64,000 nucleotides of DNA from Alentia gelatinosa (lineage: Eukaryota; Annelida; Polychaeta; Phyllodocida; Polynoidae), in assembly GCA_950022655.1 (NCBI GenBank), contig OX465581.1, positions 33,203,300-33,267,299 on the forward strand, in the 5' to 3' direction. The notes below the pieces were generated by a model that ran no database searches, was not told the origin of the DNA, and was given only the letters and a program-made list of their open reading frames with translations. Below are positions 1-12,712 of the stretch, piece after piece (position 1 is the first letter of the stretch; each line of letters opens with the position of its first letter). The translations under genes and the position numbers were made by a program.

Positions 1-25
1 AGGAGAAAAGTGGCTGCAGTGGGAC
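1..25 (-). repeat. Truncated edge of a tRNA-derived SINE-like repeat
   Basis: Bases 3-25 match 18752-18774 with one difference (shared core AGTGGCTGCAGTGGGAC). The second copy carries a tRNA-like head, so the window opens inside, or just after, another copy of the same family. Only this short end is visible. Confidence 0.5.
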
Positions 26-86
26 TTGAAACATTAGGTGCTAGAATATACACAGACATCAGACGTTTCCGCTCCCATTCTAATCT

Positions 87-410
87 AGGTAAAGTGTTCA
101 CCCCTGATCTCTGTTCAGGGATGAAGAGCCATCCAATGTTCTTAGACGAGGCACTGTGCAGTTAGGAACCAGCGAGGAAAACTTAACAAAATGGCTGGAT
201 TTGAGAACCAGCCAAGATTGACTGGAAAACTACCTGTGATACACAGTTATAAAGTAAGACACAGCTATTTTGAAGGTTGACAAAGACAAATGGGTACATA
301 TTTATCAATTCAATTTTGTTTTCATACATGTCAGAGAGCGGCCAGTTAGAAATGACAACCCAGTGGAGGGCTCTATGGCAGAGGTACAGGGCCGGGTACA
401 CTGGCTAATT
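87..410 (+). repeat. Interspersed repeat, copy 1 (imperfect terminal inverted repeats)
   Basis: This block aligns along its whole length, in the same orientation, with 29397-29735. Both begin AGGTAAAGT.TTCACCCCTG, share the central text GGCACTGTGCAGTTAGG and end GGGCCGGGTACACTGG. The left end and the reverse complement of the right end resemble each other (AGTGTTCACCC against AGTGTACCC), as expected of a non-autonomous DNA transposon. The short open frames here are not genes: they recur in the other copy with stops in different places. Confidence 0.7.
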
Positions 411-439
411 CTAATCCATTCATCCGTACTATTCCTAAT

Positions 440-1455
440 GGGTATCAGAAGATTCGCACTGGCAGCCCATTCGCACCCAACGTTTCGCACTGTCAACAAA
501 CCGATTCGCACTGGAAATCAGAACAATAACAAACCATGATGTGTCGCACTAACGGAAAACAGCACATTATCATATGTTCCCTTTCGTGAATCACAATATA
601 AACTGTCCGACTGTTTCCAACATGTACCGTATTCAGTTAATTCCCATTCCTTTTCTGGAGTTTCTACTTCCAGTATTCACAGAGCGACTGTCAGCGGTTT
701 CCAACTGTCACTCGGCAAACGGTGGTAGTGCGAATACAAGAGAACTGAGCCTGCAAGAGATCTTCAAAAATGAAATTTTAGGAATCAAAGGGTAGCGACG
801 ACGGGTAACGCGACGGGTAGCGAGGGCCGAGCGAAACATTTGCGCAACATTACTTCGCACCTCTGGCTCAGTTGGTAGCGCTAAATCTCAACCCCAGGCT
901 CAGTTCTCCTGAAGGCTCAGTTCGCACCTCTGGCTCAGTTCTCTTGCGGGCTCAGTTCTCCAGGTACTGGTAGTGCAAACTCTGCGATATCCTTGACAAT
1001 GACATCGGCTGTTTTCGCACTCGCGGCGAACAACATAACGGATATCTGCAAATTCTGGATGTTCCCTTTCGAAAATCAAAATATAAACTTCTGCACTGTG
1101 TTCTGCACGCCATTGGCTATCAATGTTTTTTTTTAGCTGGAGTCTCTACATTAAGTATTTCCCAAGTTGTGAGGATATAAGAACAGAGTGTCGAACCAAA
1201 GTGTGTTGTTTACATTTTGTGCAAAGCATCGCTCCTATTCTAATCGCGAATGTGCAAGAACTGACAATAATTTAGGTAATTCCAAGTAACTGTGAGAGCA
1301 ATTTATCTGCTTGTGAAAGTCTGGCAAAAGTTTGTACTATTTTGTCATTAACAAGGGGTAGTAACACTGAGTTCTTTTTTTTTAGTGCGAATCGGCCGGT
1401 GCGAAACGGCCGAGTAGCAGTGCGAATCGGTTTTCAGTGCGAATCGTCGTACATT
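440..1455. repeat. Modular MITE-like element with inverted arrays of a short unit
   Basis: The left side carries several copies of GATTCGCACTGG (about 450-525). The right side carries the inverse, CAGTGCGAATCG (about 1385-1450). Between them are a second short unit, GGCTCAGTTC (about 865-965), and two copies of a core (536-690 and 1010-1195) containing TTCCCTTTCG and TCAAAATATAAACT. The same core recurs at 30.85, 31.75, 41.25 and 43.6 kb with different terminal units. No coding potential is seen. Confidence 0.6.
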
Positions 1456-2100
1456 CCTACTAATTAGGAATTACTATGAAGTTGTGTCGTGGTGCACCTG
1501 TGTGAGTTGACAATAGTTCATTTCGTATTTAAAGTCACCATGGACCTAATACGTAATGTAGTGTCAATCTTATATAAGTTATACCCAATGAGACACAGAG
1601 CGTACTGGCAGTGTAGTGTCTGATCTGGAGGTTCTCGGGCTACCCAACCCCAAAGGATCAAAACATCCCAAGCTCGCCCAAAGTTAGTGTGACGTGTCAG
1701 ACTAAATGGCAACACTGGCAAAAATATGTCTTATATTCATACTAGGACTCTATTGGTACAATAAACTGTGAAAATACATACCTTTTAAAACCAAAGCATA
1801 TCCTTTGAATAAAATATCCAGTGGAAATCCCACTTTTGTCCTTGGATTCAGCAGTGGTTGCCTTCAAAACTGCGCGGAGGCCGCCATACTGAGGATAAAT
1901 AGGGGTCACATAATATTTTTAGAGCCAACTGTAATTTTCAACTAAACGCTGCAATAACAATCAACTGTAAATATAAATCAAATATGTTCTATTATTTGTT
2001 CGTGTATGTTATTATGATATGGATATAATAAAGCATTAATCACTGTTGTCTATGTATTTTTGCATAATTATTATAAACTACTGTAATGAGACCTATTCCG
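1456..2100. other. Stretch with no recognised feature
   Basis: This is AT-rich sequence between the repeat block and the BBOF1 promoter. I see no convincing gene, RNA gene or structured repeat. Confidence 0.5.
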
Positions 2101-2101
2101 A

Positions 2102-2115
2102 GTTGCCAAGACAAT
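2102..2115 (+). promoter_or_regulatory. Candidate X-box (RFX site) upstream of BBOF1
   Basis: GTTGCCAAGACAAT matches 11 of 14 positions of the palindromic X-box GTTGCCATGGCAAC. It lies 99 bp before the BBOF1 start codon. RFX factors switch on ciliary genes through X-boxes at this sort of distance, so the position fits the gene. An ETS-type core TTCCGG follows at 2125-2130. Binding is inferred only. Confidence 0.5.
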
Positions 2116-2214
2116 AATGGATACTTCCGGTGTAAATGTACACAACCTTCTTACATGCAATAACTGAATCCAAATTTCTGGAGTAGGCCAAGCCTTCTAG
2201 GCTAAGGGGCAGCA

Positions 2215-5200
2215 ATGCCTAAAAAGGCGAAATCGAAGAAAGGAGGAAAGGGGAAAAAGGGGAAGGGGTAAGTACATCTGATTTATTATATGCATTTCGG
2301 TGCACGAGTACCAAAGTTGGTGTGGTGTCCGAGTTACTGAGAGTGAGATCCGCTGCACAATTTCTTCAGACTACAACATGTAGATCTAGATCTAGATGTA
2401 GAATCTAGAATCTATCTCAAACCGAAACTGTTTGCAGTGATTGAATTTGGTGACCCTGCATGAGACGGACCCATGAGACAATACAAAAGTGCTCGACTTT
2501 TATTAATATATATGCTCAGCGAGTTTCAAACCACGACATAACTCATAAGTTAGATGCTGATCTAGATCTAGTTGATACTGATACAGTTTATTAAATAGAC
2601 CCTTTAACTACCCTACCATTACATTAGGGCAGTACTTTTTACGAACCCTTTTAACTTTGTACGGTTACTATATATATATATATGAATTTTGGTAATTACT
2701 CATACCCATGTTACCCAACTAATTTGTGACTACCGTACATTCTCTCTGGTTGCTGCACCAGCTCTGAAACAGACAACGAATACGATGCCCTGAGTGACGA
2801 TGTGTAAGAAGCTTTTGTTGAACAAGCCAAAAAATGTAAACGGTCAAAATGAAAGTGTCACTCACTGAAGAGTAACGAGAACATAACTTTATAAGCATAG
2901 GGTCAACCATCAACATGCCATGTCGATTATCAGCATGTGTACGATCTGGTTTTATTATATGGAGAAGCAGTGTTTATATATATGATAATTAGATGTGTGC
3001 TCGAAATGCCTTATTTCAAAATAATGTGTACAGTACACATTTTGTTACTAAAGATTATCTACAGAAGAATTGGAAAATATAATAATTTCAGGTGAATGGC
3101 AAAACTCCAAAAGCAAACCCACGAAAAAATTATGGATGAATCATTCAAAACGTATGGGTCTCTATAATACAAGCGTGTTGACTGTTGTTTTGCAGCACTA
3201 TATGCACGTATGCGGTCAGTGATCTGTAACATAATTCAATGCATCGACATGCCTTACATAACATTTCTTTGGTGACCCTCCCCCCCCCCCCCTCCAAAAA
3301 AAGGGCATATCTTCCATTCTGACTGTTTATATCGCGACTGGACTGACACGGCACATTATTTATGTCATTGGTCACAGTATTTCCCGGATGAATCAAACGT
3401 TGCATGTATGTCCTTGATCACCTCAACATTACCATGGTAATATCTTATTGTGTATTCATGCATCAATGCACTAGTTTTGATGGACAAGTTGTTTATCTAT
3501 GTTTCCGTGTTGTTGAGCTGCATGAACATGTTAACGAATACTGCACTGAAAACATGGTAAGATGGTGATATTTCGTGAGGAATAACTGACCGCTATTGCA
3601 AGAAGCATGAATCCAATCAAGTACTCCACGCTTTCAGTATTTAGATTCTATCATAGAGTATTCTATGGGTCTTTAGTATTTTTTGCTATATATTGCAGTA
3701 AGACGTAAGAAAACATCAGATGTTCATGTTGTAGGACACAATCATTTAATGTATTAATTTGGTAAACACTTACATCTGAAGACATCTGTACTGAAAATAT
3801 CTCTTTCCACAACCCTTTTAATATATGTATGCAAGCGGTACATTGGATGCAAAACATGTTCTTGCTTGTGCCTTTCAAATACAATGCGCTTCTTTATTCG
3901 CATCAGTAAATTGTTTCGTAGAGAGTTTATTTTCATACATCTATTAGGATTCACCATCTCGTCTTATCTTTGGTTTTGTATGAGTATCGTCAGAATCTAA
4001 TTTCTCTTTTTAAAAAGGAGAATATATGCATGAGTTCGCTACAACTGAACAAATATGGGCCGCTTAATACATACTTCTACTTCTGATAAAACTTAAAGAA
4101 ATACAAGTCATATCAATGCCTAATATCTAGGAAGTGGGTATATCTTACTCGGAGTAATATTCAACCAATCATAACAGGTAAATTTACATAGAGATTTAGG
4201 TGATGTCATTAACCTCAATATATGTAGATGATCAATATAGATAAATTCAATATGCTGATGTTACATACACGTGACATAAAACCAACATAGAGCTAAACAT
4301 AGCCTGACTTCCCTTGGAAATGATGTGGAACTGTGGTGTGATGTTAGTGGGCTAAACCTTAATACCAAAAAAACAAGTACGTGTTGAAAGGTCTCACCTA
4401 CGAGAAATCAATTTCTCCCCTCACTGAACATTAGTTGTGGAAAGGATAGAAAAGTCGTATATGTATCTGGGAGTAACTCAGGATCAGCGTTTAAGCCTCA
4501 GTAAACATTTGCATACCATAAACAAATCTGCAAACAATCGATTTTATGAGCTTTATTAATTACTTGTATACACAATGAAAACCATTAGTATTGTATTGAT
4601 CATTCAGCATTACAGATTTGAATAATCAAAGAAGAGAACTGAAACATTAAAGCTTGAGTCTGTAGCAGTATTTAACAGAGTAATCAAATATATCTGCAGG
4701 GTAAATTATCCTAGAAGTGAATATTACGTCAAGTTATATTGAAATCCATAGAAAACCAGACAAGCTGATTAAATTAAAAGTGAATTTATTGGGGGTAATT
4801 ATACATCGCGATGAGGGGGGAGATTTGAGTTAATAGTTTGCAACGTTTCTTCTACGTTCAGTAGACCTCTTCAGGCAGTTTGTCAAGAAAATATTACAAA
4901 TGAAGAGTGAGCTGCATTATCATCACATCACCATTATTTCCTCAACAATTACTCCATATATACTGTTTTTTCTCTACACATCTACTCATGGTGATGATGA
5001 TAAGTAACAATTCTTTATGTCAAGTATTGTCGGAGTTCCATAGAAAGAACTGTCATTGTCAAAGATATGGTTAATTAGTCATTTTAAAGAACCCAATTTG
5101 TCATTCACACTTTGTATGTATACTCACAATCTCATCCTGTTCACAGGAAGGGGGGTAAGAGTGGTGGAAAGAAGAAAGGGAAGGATGCATCCATTAAGTC

Positions 5201-8200
5201 TATGTCCGAGGCAAACTCCAAGATGTGGGAGACTCGACTGGATTTGGCTGAACGCTCCAGAGCAGAATACAGGTACGATACCGGTATCCATTTACCACCT
5301 TGAAATCTTGTTGATTCTTGTCCACTACACCATTTCGTTTATTGCCAATTAGAAAATGTTAAATGATATTTATCCCTAGTGTTCTGATTTAGTTCAAAGT
5401 AATAAATCCCTGTTGAATATGGGATTAGAGACGAGTGTGAGGAGGGAAGTTGTACATCTGTGGTAGAAGAAACTCTGTAATGTGTGTGTTGTGATCGTTA
5501 TCGTTTTTTGACATGTACATCAACAGTCCTTCCATATATCATACTCCATACTTTCTAAACCAACAATGATAGGGTTCCGAGGCATGTCCAGGATAATAAT
5601 CTATGAACTTTCTGTATATTGATTATATGGATTGTGTTGATGTCTCTCCCAGAGAAAACAATCGACGACTCTTGGTGGAGAATGACACCCTCCAGATGCA
5701 GATGCATCAAACGGAGAAAGATACTATTGATGTTATCACTTACCTGAAGCGACAGGACCAAGACAAGGATCAGCAGGTGAGAACGATAAAGCCAGACAAG
5801 TATTTGCATAGAACAGCCTTACCATGGTCGTACATGCTACAAAACGACATGAGGCTTGATGTTATTTATGGAATGAGAATATGAGGTCGAGTTCCATGAA
5901 GTTCGTCAAGCCTCATCAAGTCCTGTGTCATATACGACCATGGTATGTTGTCTTATATCTATTATATTCACGAAATTTCTAATATATTACCGTAAATTAG
6001 CATAGGAACTATGTCGAAGTATACATCTATGCACTACCGATGTATCGACATGTGTCATATAGCATGGGCACAGGGCTCGTATGGCAAAAACAGTAATTGT
6101 GATTAAAAGAATATGAGTTATTAACTCCTAAACAATTTTATATTTTTCAATTCAAGAAAGACGACAATAGAAACAATCTCAAGCGTTTCATAAGGGGAAA
6201 TAAGAACTCTCGCAGTATGCAGTAGGTTCAGTATATATCTCTCATAATGCCTTCGGTTATTTTCTTGCTGTGTGGCGTTATAGATGGACAAGATGCAGGG
6301 TACGGTCAAAGATCTCAAGAAAGATCATCGGCGTGAGACGGAGCGTGTGGTCGACGAATTCCAGCAACAGATTTCAGAAGTGGAACAGCAACTCGTCCAG
6401 AAGACACACGAAGTGGAAATTATGCAGAGTGAACTAAAACAGGTCAAAGAGTTCCGTCGCAAGCGTGCACAGATGCAAAAAGAACTGGAAGAGGTGGGTC
6501 ATTATTACTCTTACCTACATACATGTAGTTATTTATTTTAGTGATAACCTCTGCCATAATTATACAAAGTGTATATAGTTTGAATGAGTCATTTATAGAT
6601 GGTACCAATCCACCAGGTATAGAATCTCTCAGTAAAATTACATGATCTATTTTAAAAGTAGACCACAAAAATAACTGTTCAAGAACTAATCGCGTTTTGA
6701 AATAATCCTTTCTATATTTTCTCTTTGTAATTCAGATCAAGGAGTCTATGTTTTCCGCGAATAAAGAACACAAGGACACTTTACAAAGAATGGAACAGAA
6801 GTTCTTTGAAGAAAAGGTATGTAGAATAGGTCCATCAGTTATCATAATTGCTATTCGGTCTTCCTGTATAGGTAATTAATATTATGAAAGCGCTTACATA
6901 AAAAAAAGAAGAGATTCTCTCATTTTGGGTGGGTGACAGGTGTTTGTGCCGTGTCCAATCCTACCTTTATAAAGAAAACCTTCCAAATCGTTTGTCATAT
7001 ATTTGCGGGAAATAATAATTGATGAATATAAGATTGCCCTCTTTTGCTCGACCTGATTTTATCGATTTTCATCCATGGGTTCAATAGATGCGTCTACAAC
7101 AAGAAGCAAATCAGAAGATAGCAGAGCTTGCTGAACGCGCACATACTGAGGCTATTTCGTAAGTTAAATATTTGTATTCTGTTACCACTATTATGTTTAT
7201 GACCTTCATATAGGTATTACCGAGAAAAGGGTACACACTGTCCCTGAACCATCTATTGGTGTTTAGATGCGTTAGACAGTTGGTAGAAAAAAAGTGAACA
7301 GATAAACAACTGTAGAGCCAGTAAAAATAAATACAGAATATCTTTAGTCAATTAAAATAGAAATTCATGTGTGGTCTCCTGCTATAGTTGGTGTATCAGA
7401 TAAGCTTTATTTGATAGGAACCTTGACGAGACGACGCGTTCGGTCTACAAGGAGAACGTCCGAGTCAGTGAAGCACTGTCTTACCACATGGAGGAGGGCA
7501 ATAAACTCAAGAAAATCCGGGCTCGCTTGGAAGAGGAGAACGCATCCCTCCGTCAAGAAAAGGAGATGAACGAAATGATGATCCAGGAGAAAGTGCAACA
7601 GGCACGCCATAACAAGGATACCATCAAACAGGTATGTCGTTAATTCATAAAACAGAGAGAGGTAATTATGTACCTTGACGAATCTTTAACGTAAATAACC
7701 CACAGAACTACATACTTCATTGACCCTTCCTTTTCCCATCCCTCGCCCTCCAAAGTTGCATTTTCTTTTAGTGCTGCTTATTAGCTCACCGCGACAAACA
7801 TTCTGTAAAAACAAGGGTATGTTAGTGGAAGGGAAATAATTGATACGCGCCCAAGAGAATCAGTTACTGTAATTGATCTTTTTGGTTTATACAATACAAT
7901 TTTAGTAAAATTATATGCTGGCATATATGTTGAGAAATATTTCCCCACGAGATAGGTTTACCTGGCCAACCTAGTAGATTACAGAAGTTTGGGTGAAAGG
8001 GGTTCCTTTGTCATTTCTCAATACATTCCGTAAAATCCATATACATAATATTTATAATGAAAGCCGTTAAAATGCCAAAATGCACAAAGTATGGTTTCTT
8101 TTCTTGCAGCAACAAGAAAAGATTGACACATTGGAGAAGTCACTTAGCCATGTTGTGCATGAGTTTGAGGTGGAGAGGAGATCGTTACTGGACAGGAGCC

Positions 8201-11200
8201 GGATAGAGAATGAGTCCTCACGAACTGAAATCGCCAAGCTGCAACGTATGCAAGAACTCAAGACACGAGAGATGAACAAAGTGAAGAAGCTGGCGCGTAA
8301 CATCCTCGACCAGCGCACGGAGATGGAGCGCTTCTTCCTGGAGGCGCTAGAGCACGTCAAAACAGAGATCGCTGCCAACAGGTACAGCCTCACCAGTCGA
8401 CTCGCACTCCGTTTAAAGTCCACATGAGTCGGCCCACATGCCACAAGATTGAATATTGTTTTGTATATTTACATATGCCTTTCTTTTGTCAAATTCAACT
8501 ACAGAGCATCCTCAAGGAAATCAGAGAAAATATACTGATTTCTTTCCTTTGTGTATAAGTAGTTGTAAGCCCAGTCACAATGAGAAAAGATATTAAAAAA
8601 AAAGTTTTGATGAAATGAAATTCGTATGTCATCAAACAAAGAATTCATGTACATATATATGTTTTAGCATACAACACGTTCTTGACCCAATGCTAGGATA
8701 TAATTCCCGTAATCTCCCAACAGACGAAAATATGTATAAGGCTTTTGCACGTCATGGTCCATGTAGTCCATGTGTCTAGTTTTGTAACAGTTGTACACTT
8801 CATGGGGTAAAGCTTTCCAATATATACAAAAAAGACAACTGTCTTTAGAAAAAGAAAACTTCCAGCTACCAAGTACATTGAGTAGTAACCCATTACCTTT
8901 TATGATAACCAGAATACAGTACCGGAAAGCGGCCCAGACGGCGTACCAGCAGAAGATGATTGCGGCCCATACGGGGCGTGCTGACTTCCCGCGCATCCGC
9001 ACCTTTAACAAGGCAGATAACAGCACCAACAGTGTGTTCAGGGACCTAGAGGCTGCCGAAAAACTGTGAGTGTTACCACTGCCCTCCTCCCATCTGAAAT
9101 TAATTGAAGACAGAGTATTACGAACTCGATTTCTCTTAAAATCGAAACTTAACATGCATTAAATGTATACTTGGATTTTAACCATTAGAGCTTGTTATGT
9201 TTAGTCTAGAATAATAAGGGATACTGGAAAGTGATCGCATGATGCCAGGCCAACGGTGCTATTAATACAAAGGTCTATACTTATGTAATACTTCGTGAAT
9301 TTTGTATTTTGTATCTCTAATAGATGGGCCTAAAATGATTAAATGGGGGCATATTGATCGTGCTGTTGTTTTTGTCTTCTTTGAGCTATGTGGCATATCC
9401 TAAACGCAAACATTTTGTAATTTTTGTATCTGCTACTTGCAGTAGACACAATCGAATATGGTAGGTTTTTGAGGACTTTGACATTAAGGCTATGCTAAAT
9501 ATTTTGTGTTCATTGTTGTTTTTAGATGTTTCTAAATTTTTTGCAATATCTTCGTTGTATCATTTTTAAATCTTTTTACACTTTGCAATGGCATGGCGAT
9601 AATTCTATAAATCCGTTTTCTTTTAAGATTTTTGAATTTTCGCCTCGGTTCCAATTCAGTATATAGTGCTTGAATACGCATAAATATAGCATTTATTGTA
9701 ATTCGTTATTAAAATGATATGTACATGTACTGTGTTTTGTGTATTGATGTTTGACATTTCGGTTCTGAAGGTCTACAAATCGGCTATTATCTTTTTCACT
9801 TTTAATGCATTTTTTATCGATGCATTTTTTAAAAACAATTACCTTTTATTGAATTCCAAATATGACTGACAATAAGACTTTTCGTGAATACTCGTAAAGA
9901 ATATGTACTTAAATCCATTCGTCACTAAGTCACGTGTTTTCGTAGGTGCAATGTGCGATTGCAGAAATGCAATTTTTTTTTCATATTACAGACATTTAAC
10001 AGCATGATCATCTCTTTGATACCTAAGTCTTTAAACTTTACCATTTACCACAATCCCTATTAACATCTACGAAAGCATGATTTTATTATAAGTTCGTCTC
10101 TGACAGACTTATCAACAAGTGTCTTGGAATACATAATAAAAACATACAAATCCACACATTATTTACATTCAAGACGAAAGGAATTCGAAGAGATTCAAAA
10201 GTAAGTACAGAATATTCATGTTGAAATAAATCAAACTCCCCAAGCATGATACCCGTTGGTAAAGTATTGTTCACCCACCTACATAACAAGGCGAGCTAGT
10301 GCCCTTGACCATCCCGTGGCTAGGTGTGACTGCACCCCGCACAAAGTTTCCCAAGAAGGTCCAATTTAGCGACACATCTGTACATGCACCTATATCTTCC
10401 ACTTTGGGTTGGGTTTCGTGACCACATCGCGCATCAGTGCTCCAACTTTTGTTAGTATGCCTTTATTCAACTCGCTTTCATTTTAGACAATGTGGTCATA
10501 CACACTTTTCGTCCCAAATTGCATCCTACCACCCCCTTTTCATCGCGACACCCGGTATGTTATTTTAGACACCGTCCCTAATAAGTTGGTGCATAAATTC
10601 CAACACTACAGGGCTTTCCACCGTATTGTAACTCGTTCATGGAGCTTATGCTTTGGTACTGTTACACACCACTCAATATAATGTAATGTGCACCTTTTTC
10701 ATTCAGATTAAGGTAAAATAGGCCTAAGTATTTTTTTTTTTCCTTTTCAAACTATCATTATTTTAGATAAATTTGAAACAGCTTTATCATATAAAATTTT
10801 TCATGTTAGATTAGATCATGTGAGGTATATTTCCTATTTTGGGCAGCAGATTTAGCCTGGGCTAAACTCCTCTTATGAACTGTCCCTAAAAGTTGTAGGA
10901 AAGTCAATAAGTGATAACATAAATAACAAAGAAACGCTTAACCACTTTTTTGGTATACACATTTATACGGTCTCACTTTGTAATCAATGGCCGATCAGGT
11001 GTCTCCTCAGTACACACACAACGCACGCATGCACACACACGGAAGAACACAAGCACGCACACAATTAAACATTCTCGCAAATCAAAGGAATTATGTATTA
11101 ATATAATAACATACGACGGCTGTTGAATTGAACATTCTCATTTCAGGGTAGCCTCAATGTGAAGAAGTTAAACGTTTTTAGACAATTTAAACAATTTTCA

Positions 11201-12712
11201 GTCCAAACTGGTTCATTGTAATTTATTCTAATGTAAAACGAGAAAAATGTAGCGTTTTGTCCAGTGATTCCCAATCCAATAGGCAAATTATGCTGATTTA
11301 TATTTCCTTGGTTCATAGAGGACATTTACTGAAATTAATTGTTTTACTCAATACACTCAACAAGCGTGGTGACCTATATTTACATGAATTATGCATTACT
11401 CAGCCTTTACTAAATTCTGTGAATGTCTGGAATGAATATGACACGAGTCTGACCATCTTAAATCCAACTTTTAGGTGACCCTCACTTTTTAGATTCACAC
11501 TTGGAGATTATTGACATGGATTAAAATTTTCAGTTATTTGTCAGGTATGCCTTTAAAGACACGTTAATTTGTACTACAATAGTCATAGGACGCCTACCCG
11601 ACAGTTCATATGGTTCTGAACATGCAGATCGATTTCTTTACAGAAGTTCCCACTTAATAGCATACAGAATTTTAGATGTGTGTGCGGGACATCATGACTG
11701 GATAAAAAACCCAACGATTTGTAATAAAACCTAAATATGGGAATCCCGACAGGAGTTTCCCCAATTAACGGTGTTTTAAGCTCAATTCTAGATCTGGTCA
11801 AATTGCAGTATTATAAACTCCCAATGCGTTTTATGTGAAGTTTATTGTGGGCACCATTAATTAGCTGAGGTTTCGGATAGTTCGATGGTCTCTTATTCTC
11901 ACGCCCCTCTCCTTGGTCTGTATAACTAACTGTACAGGAAGAATTTGGCTTTTCAGGAAGGGTCTTCAACCAGACTGATGTGGACGGACATTGTTGATTT
12001 TTTTTTATCTCCGGACTATTAAACCTTTCTTTAACCCTTTATTGATCAGATCCTATCTCACTCTGGCATGACCCCGTCACTTGCTGTTAATCTAACCGAA
12101 TTTAATTGGTATCTGTAATAAAAAAAACCAACTAATGCCTTTGCATGAATTGCTTTGGAATGGCCAGGATGAACGTGCACGAGAAGGTGGATATCGCTGA
12201 TCTCACGTGGGAACAGAAGGAACGCGTTCTGCGCTTCCTCTTCGCCCGACTTAATGGTAACAAGGGCCGACGGACGAGCCAGACGAACTCAGCCATGTCC
12301 GCGGTGCCCGTTGAGGAGGCAGGGTACGTTTTCACATACATCATTAGTGTTTTGAGATGCCCCACCCCCCAACTACTTTATGTTGTTTAACATCCCAACA
12401 GAAGTATTGAATTAAAAAAAAATATATACGGAATGAAATCTGAGCATGTTGTTTAACAATGACGATTTTAATATAATGCTACATGATACGGACATCTTTA
12501 ACATAATGGTAAATGATGCTGACCGAGGACACAATATCATTCTTCACTTTTCCGTCTTCAGGGACAAGGACCAAGATGTGTATGATGACGGCGACCAGAC
12601 CTTCCTCACGCAGGCCGTTGTCACTGACACCAGCCCCGGCGACAGTCTGCCGCTCATTCAGCAACCAACCGGTGCTCTTATCGAGATGGGCGCTGCGGTA
12701 GAAGTGTCGTAG
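2215..12712 (+). CDS. BBOF1: Basal body-orientation factor 1 (BBOF1/CCDC176), 11 exons, complete
   Basis: Coding exons: 2215-2267, 5147-5272, 5653-5776, 6284-6493, 6736-6816, 7088-7158, 7418-7631, 8110-8381, 8913-9065, 12168-12323, 12562-12712. Joined they give 536 codons plus TAG, close to the vertebrate length (about 530). The family acts at ciliary basal bodies, aligning them so that cilia beat in one direction. The protein opens with a Lys/Gly-rich tail (MPKKAKSKKGGKGKKGKG). Next come a conserved segment around WETRLDLAERSRAEYR (about residues 46-61) and a long Glu/Lys/Gln-rich coiled coil (about 62-370). The tail is less regular and ends GAAVEVS. Every splice phase agrees. The start is the first ATG of the basic tail, and an X-box candidate precedes it. 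I see no frameshift or missing exon. Identification rests on recalled family resemblance. Confidence 0.92.
4240..4552 (+). pseudogene. Decayed non-LTR retrotransposon reverse transcriptase fragment
   Basis: Inside BBOF1 intron 1. Around 4249 a frame reads QYADVTYT, a damaged form of the YADD catalytic motif. From about 4288 a shifted frame reads LWCDVSGLNLNTKKT. From about 4454 another reads SYMYLGVTQDQRLSLSKHL. In jockey/CR1-type reverse transcriptases these segments follow the catalytic motif in this order. At least two frameshifts and several stops show it is dead. Confidence 0.7.
4845..4874 (-). repeat. Hammerhead-like retroelement motif
   Basis: Read on the minus strand, this has CTGAAGA, then a short stem (TCTAC/GTAGA), then GAAAC followed by GTTG. 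This order matches the hammerhead ribozyme core (CUGANGA, stem II, GAAA), a motif carried by Penelope-like retroelement ends. The outer pairs of stem II are mismatched, so activity is doubtful. It sits just downstream of the reverse transcriptase fragment but on the opposite strand. Confidence 0.4.
5819..5946. repeat. Short hairpin element in BBOF1 intron 3
   Basis: TACCATGGTCGTA at 5820-5832 is exactly inverted at 5933-5945. An inner pair, ATGAGGCTTGA at 5849-5859, is inverted at 5906-5916. The whole folds into a stem of about 127 bp. It begins 43 bp after the exon 3 donor and looks like a small MITE. Confidence 0.6.
9066..12167 (+). other. BBOF1 intron 9 (3.1 kb), no gene recognised
   Basis: This long AT-rich intron holds a short CA-rich microsatellite (about 11013-11068) and many homopolymer T runs. 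The small open frames are not conserved in appearance and are taken as chance. Confidence 0.5.
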
